Shown: positions 25,011 to 33,020 of the stretch, in pieces
How positions within the stretch are numbered: position 1 is the stretch's first letter
How the letters are laid out: every line of letters starts with the position of its first letter
Source: Nocardia anaemiae NBRC 100462
Lineage (GTDB): Bacteria > Actinomycetota > Actinomycetes > Mycobacteriales > Mycobacteriaceae
Reading direction: 5' to 3'
Assembly: GCF_001612725.1 (NCBI RefSeq)
Contig: NZ_BDAZ01000075.1
Coordinates: 1-51,830 of the forward strand
DNA: 51,830 nt
The notes under the pieces: model-generated
The model's input: the letters and a program-made list of their open reading frames with translations, nothing else
Databases searched by the model: none
Told to the model about the DNA's origin: nothing
Position numbers and translations under genes: made by a program

Positions 25011-25035
25011 TTCCTGTCAGCAAGAACGACAGGAA
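25011..25035. promoter_or_regulatory. Inverted repeat in the leader of the NTF2-like operon
   Basis: Perfect TTCCTGTC-N9-GACAGGAA, ending 29 nt before the ATG at 25065. It could be a dimeric repressor site or a leader stem-loop near the ribosome-binding site. Confidence 0.5.
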
Positions 25036-25064
25036 ACCACAGGTCAGAAGCCTAGGAGGCCATT

Positions 25065-25421
25065 ATGAACGAGCTCGTCGCACAGTACCTGGAAGTCTGG
25101 AACACCACCGACGCCGTCGCCCGCAGGGCCGGAATCGAAGCCGTGTTCACTCTTGGTGCCAGCTACGTCGACCCGCTGGCCGCGGTCGCCGGACACGACC
25201 AACTGGATGCGGCGATCGCAGGCGTCCAGGCCCAGTTCCCGGGGTGGGTGTTCACCCTCGCCGGACCGGTCGATGCCCACCACAACCAGGTGCGCTTCAC
25301 CTGGGAGCTCGGCCCCGCCGATGCCCCCGCGGTGGTCGTCGGCTTCGATGTCGCGGTCGTCGAGGACGGACGGATCGCCAACGTCTACGGCTTCCTCGAC
25401 AAAGTCCCCGCCGCAGCCTGA
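25065..25421 (+). CDS. NTF2-like / SnoaL-like domain protein
   Basis: A 118-residue protein with the cone-shaped NTF2 fold pattern: MNELVAQYLEVWNTTDAVAR, FTLGASYVDPLAAVAGHDQL, VQAQFPGWVFTLAGPVDAHHNQVRFTWEL and VVGFDVAVVEDGRIANVYGFLD. Family members are polyketide cyclases, isomerases or ligand-binding proteins. The start has a strong ribosome-binding site (TAGGAGG). It shares an operon with the membrane protein 40 nt downstream and is preceded by two kinds of repeat, so it looks tightly regulated. Substrate unknown. Confidence 0.87.
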   Translation: MNELVAQYLEVWNTTDAVARRAGIEAVFTLGASYVDPLAAVAGHDQLDAAIAGVQAQFPGWVFTLAGPVDAHHNQVRFTWELGPADAPAVVVGFDVAVVEDGRIANVYGFLDKVPAAA

Positions 25422-25461
25422 TCCGTCACCGAACTCGTTACCCCAGAAGGAAATACCAGTC

Positions 25462-25881
25462 ATGACCACCACCGCCCCCAGCTACATGTCCACCCTGCTC
25501 GCTCCCGGCCAGAAACTGCTGCGCACCTCGCTGCGCTCGGATGCGGTCGTCACCACCGTCAACGGCCTTGCCTACCTGGCACTTTCGGGCCCACTGGAAT
25601 CCCTGCTCGGCCTGGACAGCAAGATCGGCATCCCGATCGGAATCTTCCTGACCCTCTACGGCATCGGCGTCGCCCTGGTCGGCATGGCCAAGACCATAAA
25701 TACCAAGGCCGCCGCCGCGGTCGCCGCGGGTAATGCCGCCTGGGTCGTGGTGAGCCTGGCCGCCCTCGTCGAGGGCGCGCTCGACCTGAATCTGGTCGGC
25801 TCGATCTGGACCGTCATGCAGGCGGCCACCGTCGGCGGTTTCGCGGCCCTGCAGTACCTCGGCGTCCGCAAGGCCCGCTGA
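25462..25881 (+). CDS. Four-helix integral membrane protein
   Basis: A 139-residue protein with a short N-terminus and about four hydrophobic helices (around 30-48, 57-76, 85-105 and 112-132, e.g. IPIGIFLTLYGIGVALVGMA and AAWVVVSLAALVEGAL). No family motif is recognised beyond a general resemblance to small actinobacterial integral membrane proteins. An AGAAGG precedes the ATG. Cotranscription with the NTF2-like gene suggests a common stress or lipid-related role, which is inference only. Confidence 0.82.
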   Translation: MTTTAPSYMSTLLAPGQKLLRTSLRSDAVVTTVNGLAYLALSGPLESLLGLDSKIGIPIGIFLTLYGIGVALVGMAKTINTKAAAAVAAGNAAWVVVSLAALVEGALDLNLVGSIWTVMQAATVGGFAALQYLGVRKAR

Positions 25882-25976
25882 ATCTTGGCTCCACTCGACC
25901 AACTCCGCAAACGCGGCATCGGCTCCGATGCCGCGTTCGGCGTTTGTGGTCGGTGGCTGCCTCTAGAGTCGAGGTC

Positions 25977-26816
25977 GTGCTCGAGGCAACCAAGATCCCG
26001 ACCGAATTCGGCACCTTCGACGCCCTGACCAGCGGCGAACCCGGTGGTCGTGAGGTAATGCTGTTGCACGGCTTTCCAGAGTCGGCCATCGCCTGGGAGT
26101 TCCAGGCGAGGGCCCTCGGTGGCGGCGGCTGCCATGTCATCGCGCCCGATCAGCGCGGTTATTCGTCAGGCGTGCGTCCTGACAAGGTCGCCGATTACCG
26201 CGTCGAGGAGTTGGTCGCTGATGTCATCGCCATCGCCGACCAATTGGGTTGGCAGCGTTTCGATCTCGTCGGCCACGACTTGGGCGCGCACGTCGCCTGG
26301 ACAGCAGCGGCCGACCACCCGGCACGAATCCGAACCCTGACCGCCGTATCGCAGCCGCATCCCACCGCGTTCTCACAAGCCATGACCGAGGACGAAGACC
26401 AGGCCCAACGAGCCCAACACTTCACTTACTTCCGCCAGCCGCGCACCCCCGAGCGCGCCCTGCTCGCCGATGATGCCGCCGCGCTACGCAAGATCTTCGA
26501 CTGGAAGATTCCCGAGGAACGCATCGACGACTACGTCCACCGCCTCACCCGCCCCGATGCCCTGACCGCGGCTCTGAACTGGTACCGAGCCTTCCCGCTC
26601 GCCGGTCCGACCGCCCCGATCACCGTCCCGACTCTTTACATCTGGGGTGCCGAAGACCCCACCATCGGCTCCACCGCCGCCTTGGCCACCGCAAGCCACG
26701 TCACTGCCCCCTACCGCTTCGAAATGCTCGAAGACACCTCCCACTGGGTCCCCGAAGAGGCCCCCGAATCCGTCACCCGCCTGCTCATGCAACACCTGCT
26801 CGCCCATCGGTCCTGA
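25977..26816 (+). CDS. Alpha/beta hydrolase (epoxide hydrolase-like)
   Basis: About 279 residues from the GTG at 25977; a GTG at 25944 would add 11 residues. Motifs: oxyanion segment MLLHGFPESAIAWEF, DQRGYSSG, nucleophile Asp in VGHDLGAHVAW (GxDxG rather than GxSxG), acid in YIWGAEDPTI, and base His in DTSHWVPEEAPE. An Asp nucleophile with a HGFPES oxyanion motif points to epoxide hydrolase or dehalogenase chemistry rather than esterase activity. Rv0045c, a hydrolase, occurs in the syntenic mycobacterial neighbourhood, but orthology is not certain. It is convergent with the MerR gene. Confidence 0.88.
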   Translation: MLEATKIPTEFGTFDALTSGEPGGREVMLLHGFPESAIAWEFQARALGGGGCHVIAPDQRGYSSGVRPDKVADYRVEELVADVIAIADQLGWQRFDLVGHDLGAHVAWTAAADHPARIRTLTAVSQPHPTAFSQAMTEDEDQAQRAQHFTYFRQPRTPERALLADDAAALRKIFDWKIPEERIDDYVHRLTRPDALTAALNWYRAFPLAGPTAPITVPTLYIWGAEDPTIGSTAALATASHVTAPYRFEMLEDTSHWVPEEAPESVTRLLMQHLLAHRS

Positions 26817-26871
26817 CTCCGAAACCGCTGCCCCCTGCCACAACCGGGGCCTTCGAAGTGGCACGGACCTG

Positions 26872-27186
26872 CTAGTCCTCCTCGGCGAGTTTGGCGTTGA
26901 GTTCGAGTGCTTCGCTGAGTTGGTCTTCGAGGGTGATGATTCGGCACGCTGCCTCGAGGGGGGTGCCGTGGTCGATGAGTTCGCGGGCGCGTGCGGCGAT
27001 ACGCAGTTGGTAGCGGGAGTAGCGGCGGTGCCCACCGGCGGAGCGTTGCGGGGTGATCAGTTGCGCTTCGTCCAGGCTGCGCAGGAATGCTTGGGTGGTG
27101 CCGAGCATTTCCGCTGCTCGGCCCATGGTGTAGGCGGGGTAGTCGTCATCGTCGAATTTCTCGTTCGCGGTCGTGGGTTCAGAAAT
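26872..27186 (-). CDS. MerR-family transcriptional regulator (start uncertain)
   Basis: A small MerR-type regulator with only the DNA-binding domain: AYTMGRAAEMLGTTQAFLRS, LDEAQLITPQRSAGGHRRYSRYQL, then a short helix (AARARELIDHGTPLEAACRI) and an acidic tail. Homologues that I recall begin about 12-15 residues before DDDDYPAYTMGRAA. At that place there is no ATG, GTG or TTG, but an ATT at 27186 with GGAG 8 nt upstream. Alternatives are a GTG at 27237, which adds an Arg-rich stretch encoded by a hairpin, and an internal ATG at 27129, which cuts into the helix-turn-helix. No effector domain is present. Confidence 0.82.
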   Translation of the reverse strand: MSEPTTANEKFDDDDYPAYTMGRAAEMLGTTQAFLRSLDEAQLITPQRSAGGHRRYSRYQLRIAARARELIDHGTPLEAACRIITLEDQLSEALELNAKLAEED

Positions 27187-27210
27187 CGTTAGGTCTCCAT
27201 ACGCCGAAGC

Positions 27211-27235
27211 GCCCCGGTGCCTGCGGCACCGGGGC
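27211..27235. terminator. Very strong hairpin in front of the MerR gene
   Basis: Perfect 11-bp stem GCCCCGGTGCC / GGCACCGGGGC with a 3-nt loop, 25 nt upstream of the likely MerR start. It could be a terminator or attenuator in the regulator's leader. No U-tract follows on either strand. Confidence 0.6.
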
Positions 27236-27237
27236 AC

Positions 27238-27723
27238 TGAAAGGGGGAATTACTTCGTCTTCCGACATGTAACCGAGACGTCGGCGATCACCCCGACCAA
27301 ACATCTTCGCGGGTGACCCGACGGGCAATGCCTCCTTTCTCCTCACGGGGTTACTTCATCTTTCCGGTGCACTTCATCTTTCTTGCTCGGCGGGCCGGTG
27401 GGACCGTCGTACCTGCTGGTCCCGTGGCCGCGTCCGCCGTCTTACCATCACGGGCAGTTCATCATCTCCCGTGCCGATTAGACACTTCCTTCTGTTCCGA
27501 CGCCATAGAAGCTACCGCAACGACTAGCGAATGTCTACAGTTGCCGCTGCAGATTTTTTGCGTCTGGTCCGGCCGGGATACGGAGCTGGATTCCTATCGC
27601 GGAGCTGGCCGGATGTGGTCATCGCGCTGAGTAAGAGCCGAGGTCAGTACGAGATCGACGATAAGAAGCAGGCCGTCACCGTCTTCGTCGCGGCAGCGAT
27701 CCGACGCCCATGCCGGTAGCCGC
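27238..27723. other. Gene-poor stretch upstream of the MerR gene with repeated ACTTCATCTTTCC-like motif
   Basis: About 486 nt with no convincing gene. Three copies of a 12-13-nt motif are present: 27252-27263 (ACTTCGTCTTCC), 27353-27365 and 27371-27383 (both ACTTCATCTTTC-C/T), reading AAGATGAAGT on the minus strand. A minus-strand AGGAGG occurs near 27331-27336. Short minus-strand frames (e.g. TTG 27328 to 27179, 49 codons) and a plus-strand frame 27531-27719 (62 codons, MSTVAAADFLRLVRPGYGA...) exist but look unlike known proteins; the latter could be a gene remnant. Confidence 0.4.
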
Positions 27724-28989
27724 TCAGGTGCGGACGGTGGCGAAGGCGGACCAGAGGAGGGGGGAGTCTTCGATGGCTCGGGTAGTGCGCCAAGCGGTCA
27801 GACGAGATCGTTGCCAGGTTGCGAGGGCGGTTACCGGGTCCGGGTGTTCGTGGGCGGCGTCGATGGCGCAGATGGCGTCTTGCAGGGGGCGGGCGTCGGG
27901 GGGTGCGCCTGCGAGACGTTGGAAGGCGAGGTCGGTGGGCAGCGGCCAGCGGCTGGCGGTGACCAGTTCGGCGCCGCCGTTGATCATCGCGGCGACCAAG
28001 CCGAGTGCCTCGCTGAACCGCATATCGCCGCCGCTTTCGCAGGCGATCAGGGCGACTCGGCTCGGAATGGGCCAGAGTTGTGGTCCGGCAACGGGCTCGG
28101 TGGTCAGGGTGTGGGTGCCGAGCAATAGGTCCTTGGCCGAAAGGGGTCGGTGCGCTCGGATCGGCGTGGCGAAGCCGATCGCTTCGGCATCGCAGGCCAG
28201 ATGCAGTTCGGAGGCTTCGCTCTGGCCGGATTCGGGGGTTGCCGCGGTCACATGCCCCACATAGGTCAGGCGGCTGGCACCACCGCGCAGCGCTTCGCTC
28301 AACCAGCTCCTATCGATATCGGTGCGGCGGAATGCCTCGATCGGATCGTCGACCGCGGGCCGCAGCCTGCCCTGGCTGGCATACGAGGCAACCCGTTGGG
28401 CGAGTGGGGCTTCGGGGTCCATTCGACCGAGGACGGACCCGAGCACGGAGTCGGCACGGAAACCGGGGACACGCGGGTCGAGGACGGCCACCACCGGCAG
28501 TGCACCTGTGTCGGACCAGGCCCGCGCCGTGCGGTCCGGGCCGTGCACAATGCTGGCGGGGGCGAGCAGGCTGATATCGGCGATATCCACCAGGCGCAGC
28601 TCCGGATCGGGAGCGATGATTTCCCAGGGGATTTGAGCTACCCGGGGCGAGGGTTGCAGCCGGATATGCGGTCGCACACCGCGCACATGCAGGTCATACA
28701 ACTGTGCCGCCAAACCAAAGGGCAGCAATGCGCGAGAAAGCGATTGTGCGACACGATATTCCGCCTCATATGAGGCGAAACCGCCGGTGGTCATGGCGCG
28801 TTCGAGACCGTCGGGTTCCGCCGGATTCGGCAGTGCCTGCGCGAACCGCGCGACGGCCTCGGCGATCGCATCCCCCGGCAGCATGCTGGCACCCTGGGCG
28901 TATTCATTGCGCGACCAGCGCCACGACATATACAGATCGCCCGCATCCGCCATCCGCACGATGACGGTAGGTTGCTCCGAAGTGGTCAT
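27724..28989 (-). CDS. CHAT-domain cysteine protease
   Basis: A 421-residue protein with a C-terminal CHAT (caspase-like) protease domain. The catalytic pair is visible: H246 in LTYVGHVTAA and C317 in VALIACESGGDMRFSEALG, followed by LVAAMINGGAELVTASRWPL, typical of CHAT folds. The N-terminal 150 residues (VIVRMADAGDLYMSWRW, LSRALLPFGLAAQLYDL, LQPSPRVAQIPWEII) are also CHAT-associated. Its ATG overlaps the stop of the TPR gene (ATGA). Known CHAT proteases act in programmed death or conflict systems, including the TPR-CHAT protease of type III-E CRISPR. Here it is the last gene of a four-gene operon. Target and trigger are unknown. Confidence 0.92.
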   Translation of the reverse strand: MTTSEQPTVIVRMADAGDLYMSWRWSRNEYAQGASMLPGDAIAEAVARFAQALPNPAEPDGLERAMTTGGFASYEAEYRVAQSLSRALLPFGLAAQLYDLHVRGVRPHIRLQPSPRVAQIPWEIIAPDPELRLVDIADISLLAPASIVHGPDRTARAWSDTGALPVVAVLDPRVPGFRADSVLGSVLGRMDPEAPLAQRVASYASQGRLRPAVDDPIEAFRRTDIDRSWLSEALRGGASRLTYVGHVTAATPESGQSEASELHLACDAEAIGFATPIRAHRPLSAKDLLLGTHTLTTEPVAGPQLWPIPSRVALIACESGGDMRFSEALGLVAAMINGGAELVTASRWPLPTDLAFQRLAGAPPDARPLQDAICAIDAAHEHPDPVTALATWQRSRLTAWRTTRAIEDSPLLWSAFATVRT

Positions 28990-30521
28990 GCGGGCAGCAC
29001 CCGACTGTCCCGCACCGGATGGCCGTACCGCAGCTCGGCGGCCTCGATGTACGCGGCCAATGCGATATGTCCGTCCGGCGCGACGGCCACCCGCGGCGGC
29101 GGCACCACCGACAGTCCGGCGCCCGCCGCGACCGAGGCCAGCGCCGTGCCCAGCTGCGGTGCCGACCCACTTTGCGGGCCGGTCCCGACCTGCACCGTCG
29201 GTTGTGCCGCCTCGGCTGGTGGATCGAATAGCTCGAGCGGCAGTCGCGGCGGCGCGGCGACCGCGGATCTGGCGATATCCAATGTCGTACCCGCGCATTG
29301 CGTTTCGATGAGGTCCACGATCAGTGGACCATTGCCGGACAGATAGGCGAATCGGAATGCCATCCGCATTGCCGGATCCGCGATCTCGCGATTCCATTTC
29401 TCGCGTTGATTGCCATTGGGCAGGGTGAATCGCACGGCATCGATGGCCAACGCCGACGCCACCGCGAGTTCGACCGCCCGACCCAATAGCTCGGCATCCG
29501 GCGTTTCGGCCGCCTCGATGACCGACTCCAACAGCGCAGCATGCCAGAAATCGATTTGGGCACAGTGCAATCCGAGCCCGCGCTCGGTATAGGCGGCGAA
29601 CGCCTCACCGATGAGCGCTTCACCCTCCTCGTATCGGCCGGTGGAATAGGCCACGGTCGCCAGACGCACGCGCACATCGGCGGCGTCGAGCACCGCACCG
29701 GATTCGTGAAAATAGTCGAGGCTGCGGCGATAGAGCTGATGCGCCGAATCGATATCGCCACGGCCCTCGGCGAGAAACCCCATGGTTTTCAGCCCGACGC
29801 CGGCGCGATATCCGAGTTCGGCGCGCTCGAAGTACTCCTGGCTCGACCGCAGCGGCTGTTCCGCCTCGTCGAACCGATCCAGCCTGACGTACATGACGGC
29901 CAGATTCTGTTCCGTCTCGGCGACGGCATTGCGATCACCGGCGGCCTCGAAGGCCGCCAGCGCCTGGCCCATGAAGTCCACGGCGAGGTCGCGCCGTCCG
30001 GTCTCGAAGTAGATACCGCCGAGCGTAGAGAGCGGATGTCCGGCCAGGTGCGGGGCGAAATGCACTGCCGCATCCAGTGATTCGGTGGCAAGTTCGATGG
30101 CGTAGGCCCAGCTCTGGCGATGGAATGCCACCGCGGTCAGTGATAGCAGGCAGGCCACCCGCTGCATGCTCTCGTCATTGTGTTCGGTGAGCAGGGCTCG
30201 GGCCTGTTCCAGCGCCTGCTGCGCACCATCGAGATCGCCGACGTGCTGCAGCGCCTGGGAGAGGTTGATCAGTGCGGCGGGCCGCTTTTCGATCGCATCG
30301 CCGGGCATCTCGTCGAGCGCCGTGCGGAACATGACGATCGCCCCGACATGATCGCCGAGTTCATCGCACATGCTCGCGGCATTGACCAGCGCGCTGACCC
30401 GCAGGCCGCCTGTGCTGGTTCGGGCGATTTCCTCGAACAGCCGCCTGGCCTCGGCGACATCGCCGCGCTGATAAGCGGCCGCACCTTCGGCGAGTCTTTC
30501 GCGACCGTCATCGGCGGGCAT
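28986..30521 (-). CDS. Tetratricopeptide-repeat protein partnered with the CHAT protease
   Basis: A 511-residue helical protein. Successive TPR units are visible from residue 6 to about 310, e.g. LAEGAAAYQRGDVAEARRLF, ALINLSQALQHVGDLDGAQQ, LGGIYFETGRRDLAVDFMGQ, LAVMYVRLDRFDEAEQPLRS and GFLAEGRGDIDSAHQLYRRS. The last 100 residues are Pro/Ala-rich and end in a basic tail. Its start overlaps the upstream stop by one base (TGATG) and its end overlaps the CHAT gene start (ATGA). This tight coupling suggests a stoichiometric complex in which the TPR scaffold senses a signal and positions the protease. The ligand is unknown. Confidence 0.92.
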   Translation of the reverse strand: MPADDGRERLAEGAAAYQRGDVAEARRLFEEIARTSTGGLRVSALVNAASMCDELGDHVGAIVMFRTALDEMPGDAIEKRPAALINLSQALQHVGDLDGAQQALEQARALLTEHNDESMQRVACLLSLTAVAFHRQSWAYAIELATESLDAAVHFAPHLAGHPLSTLGGIYFETGRRDLAVDFMGQALAAFEAAGDRNAVAETEQNLAVMYVRLDRFDEAEQPLRSSQEYFERAELGYRAGVGLKTMGFLAEGRGDIDSAHQLYRRSLDYFHESGAVLDAADVRVRLATVAYSTGRYEEGEALIGEAFAAYTERGLGLHCAQIDFWHAALLESVIEAAETPDAELLGRAVELAVASALAIDAVRFTLPNGNQREKWNREIADPAMRMAFRFAYLSGNGPLIVDLIETQCAGTTLDIARSAVAAPPRLPLELFDPPAEAAQPTVQVGTGPQSGSAPQLGTALASVAAGAGLSVVPPPRVAVAPDGHIALAAYIEAAELRYGHPVRDSRVLPA

Positions 30522-31555
30522 CAGAAGTCCGAATCCGATGCAGCCGCTGCGATTTCGGCCAAGAGGGGCGCATCGACGGCATCGTCGGCAGCGGTGGCCC
30601 GACGCAGCCGTGCGGCCGCCAGCTCACGAATCTGTCGCCGAATCTCGGGACCGCCCAGTTCGGGTTCACCTGGTGCACCGACACCGGGGACATAGACATC
30701 CACCGTCGAAACGGAATCCGACGGCGTGCTGGCCGTGCCGGTCCACAGATCGCCGACCAGATCCAGCTCGGCCTCGGCCGTGCCGACCGGTGTGGTGATG
30801 CGGGCGCGTGGGTGCAGGTGTGCCGGTGCGTCCGAGCCCAACTGGGGTGCGGCGACGGCCGTGATGCGCACGGTCGTGGTCTCCGAACTCCGGATCGACT
30901 CCCACGACACAGCCCGCTCGGACGCGTCGATGAGTCCCGGCGGGCACCGCCGCCAATCCCAGCCACCGGTGCCATGCCCGAGCGATAGCGCCCCGGTCGG
31001 ACGGTCGGCTCCACCTGCGGCAAGCGCGTAGTCGGATGCGCGAGCCGTCGTTGCGATTGCTTCGGTCGGCGTCGGTTCGTCCGGGCTCGGCTCGTCGTCA
31101 CCGATGAGTAGATCGCATTCCGCGCGCAGTGCGGTGATCTCCTGGTCGAGCAGTCGTTCGTCCAGTGCGGTGATGCCGTCGATTGTCGAGGCAGGCCACC
31201 AGCGAGTGGCCCAGTACGCGAACCCGAGCCGCCAGGCGGCGGCGACCAGATCGGGCACCGCGGGTTCGACCGCGAATTCACCCCCGTCGGCATCGCCGCT
31301 GTCGAAATCGGCGATGGCCACCGCGATTCGCTCGCCGTAGACCGCCCACAACCAGTCCTGCGCGAGTTCGACATCATCGATCACCGCAGCCGGAATCGTC
31401 TGTCCGGCAAGCAGACTCCAGCACAGATGACCGCCGACCACCTCGAGCACCAGCGCATCGATAGCCGCGGCACCGTCCAGCACCGTCGGCGCTGCTTCGG
31501 GCGCGATGCTCCAGATCCCGTCCCCGACCGGTTCGATTCGCACGGTCCCGCTCAT
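30521..31555 (-). CDS. Unrecognised 344-aa protein of the CHAT operon
   Basis: I do not recognise this protein. It is acidic overall. Residues about 1-60 look like a beta-rich start (VRIEPVGDGIWSIAPEAAPT), followed by helices rich in Trp (LAQDWLWAVYGERIAVAIAD, AAWRLGFAYWATRWWPAS). An acidic Ser/Pro/Glu/Thr linker (DDEPSPDEPTPTEAI, about 150-165) leads to a second, beta-rich half (TTTVRITAVAAPQL, ARITTPVGTAEAELDLVG) and an Arg/Ala helical end. No signal or membrane segment. It overlaps its neighbours by one base on both sides (TGATG). The flexible linker between two domains would suit a protease substrate or sensor; that is speculation. Confidence 0.85.
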   Translation of the reverse strand: MSGTVRIEPVGDGIWSIAPEAAPTVLDGAAAIDALVLEVVGGHLCWSLLAGQTIPAAVIDDVELAQDWLWAVYGERIAVAIADFDSGDADGGEFAVEPAVPDLVAAAWRLGFAYWATRWWPASTIDGITALDERLLDQEITALRAECDLLIGDDEPSPDEPTPTEAIATTARASDYALAAGGADRPTGALSLGHGTGGWDWRRCPPGLIDASERAVSWESIRSSETTTVRITAVAAPQLGSDAPAHLHPRARITTPVGTAEAELDLVGDLWTGTASTPSDSVSTVDVYVPGVGAPGEPELGGPEIRRQIRELAAARLRRATAADDAVDAPLLAEIAAAASDSDF

Positions 31556-32892
31556 CAGCTCGCCCTCGATTCCGCCGGATCCGGCTCGGTGACAAGGGAA
31601 CGCACACTCAGCGCCTGTTTGATCCGCATGCGATGGTCCAGCATGACCGAGCGCGCCACGCCATCGAGCAGATCCCACAGCTCGTCCGGTTCGTAGACGC
31701 CGAACTCCCGGACATCGCGACCGTGCAGGCGCACCCACAGCCGCCGCAGATAAGGCCGCCACGGTGTACGCAGCTCGGTGGCGATGGCCGCCAGCGGGCC
31801 ACTGGGCATTTCGATATCGGTGCGCACCGCGAGTCGCCGTGCCTGCAGCACATATGCCTCCCGCTGCCAGCGGCTGTTGATCACCCGATGCGCTGCCGTT
31901 TCGGCCGCCGCCGACTCTGCGCCATGCAATGCGATCGGCCGCAAACCGAGTGCGAGGGCGGCCCCCGCAGTTGCCGCGACGCGCAGTGATTCATCCAAAA
32001 GTGCCCAAGGCGAACAACTTCGGGCGATTTCCGTGGTCACCAATGCCGGAATGGGCGGTAGTTCGGCCCGTTCGCTCGACGCCTGCAGCACGGTGAATAC
32101 GCGCTCGTAGATGGTGCGATCGAAGGGCAGCCCGAGACTGGCCTTCGAGGCCGACGAACCGAGCGTCGGTGGCTGCGGAACCGGCACCGCGGTCAGGCCG
32201 AGCTGATGTGCGGTGGGCTGGAAGCGGTTGTCCCATAGTCGGATTCCGCCGTGCGTCCCGGCATGCGTGGCGACCAGCCGATCGAATGTCCGCTGGCCCT
32301 CGGCGCTGCGACCGTCGCGTGCCGCGGATGCATCGAGCAGCGCCGCGAACAGTTCGGCGTGATCGCCGGTGGGTCCGCCCACCGGACGCCGTCCCCATGC
32401 GATATCGATCAACGCCCCGAGTTCGGCAGTCCGCGCACCGGAGGTGATGTACTCCTTGAGCGCTTGCGTCGTGCGCCCCGCCGCGAATTCGTGGACATCG
32501 CGCAGCGTTGCCTCGGCGGTGGCCCGATCCCGGTCCGGATCCGGCATACCGGATGTGGTGGCCAGTTCGAAGGCCCGCTGGAAATACAGATCCTGCGGAT
32601 TGCCCTCGGTGATCCGCAGCGCCCGCCGGACCTGTTTGAGCAGGGAAAACCAGGCCGCCGTCGCGCGCAGCACATCGGCGGCGGCATGGATTCGCGTCGC
32701 GAGCAGGACCGCGCCGTCGGGGCTGAGGATCGGACCTGCGCACAGCGGATTCTGCACCGGGCGAATGACAAGTGGATCCAGGATGAGCTTCACGGTCCGC
32801 CGCAGCGGCCCGCCATGGGGTCCACTGAGCGGTTCGACGCCGTCGAGTCGGCGCCAAACCTCGTCCAGCACCATCGCGCGCGGCCGTCGCAT
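31555..32892 (-). CDS. Unrecognised 445-aa protein, first gene of the CHAT operon
   Basis: I do not recognise this protein. It is mostly alpha-helical and Arg/Ala-rich, without signal peptide, membrane segment, Walker or nuclease motifs that I can see. Distinct segments are RRTVKLILDPLVIRPVQNPL, ADVLRATAAWFSLLKQVRRA, TYPE-free middle with TTEIARSCSPWALLDESLRV, and a C-terminal RPYLRRLWVRLHGRDVREFG then DELWDLLDGVARSVML. It is the promoter-proximal gene, in a 128-nt divergent region shared with the LpqH-like gene; the ribosome-binding site is weak. Coupled to the next gene by TGATG. Probably a structural or regulatory subunit of the CHAT-TPR system. Confidence 0.83.
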   Translation of the reverse strand: MRRPRAMVLDEVWRRLDGVEPLSGPHGGPLRRTVKLILDPLVIRPVQNPLCAGPILSPDGAVLLATRIHAAADVLRATAAWFSLLKQVRRALRITEGNPQDLYFQRAFELATTSGMPDPDRDRATAEATLRDVHEFAAGRTTQALKEYITSGARTAELGALIDIAWGRRPVGGPTGDHAELFAALLDASAARDGRSAEGQRTFDRLVATHAGTHGGIRLWDNRFQPTAHQLGLTAVPVPQPPTLGSSASKASLGLPFDRTIYERVFTVLQASSERAELPPIPALVTTEIARSCSPWALLDESLRVAATAGAALALGLRPIALHGAESAAAETAAHRVINSRWQREAYVLQARRLAVRTDIEMPSGPLAAIATELRTPWRPYLRRLWVRLHGRDVREFGVYEPDELWDLLDGVARSVMLDHRMRIKQALSVRSLVTEPDPAESRAS

Positions 32893-33020
32893 TCGACCAG
32901 GTTAACGGAACTTCGACCGTTTCAGACGCCGAAAAACCTGGGATCGGTAGGGCGCGTTCGGTTTCTACCTTTCTCGTATCGGCCCAACACCGGAGCCGAA
33001 CGAAGCAAAAGGAACAGATC

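Noticed and set aside
27179..27328. 49-codon minus-strand frame starting at TTG behind AGGAGG
   Set aside because: The Shine-Dalgarno to TTG spacing is only about 2 nt, the frame runs through the strong hairpin, and no homologue is known to me. Not supported as a gene.
27531..27719. 62-codon plus-strand frame (MSTVAAADFLRLVRPGYGA...)
   Set aside because: No ribosome-binding site of note, no family, and it runs into the 3' end of the CHAT gene. It could be a remnant, so it is mentioned only under the gene-poor stretch.
27724..32892. CRISPR type III-E (Craspase) interpretation of the CHAT-TPR operon
   Set aside because: There is no repeat array, no Cas7-11-like effector and no cas1/cas2 in the window. 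TPR and CHAT are also separate genes here rather than one fused protein.
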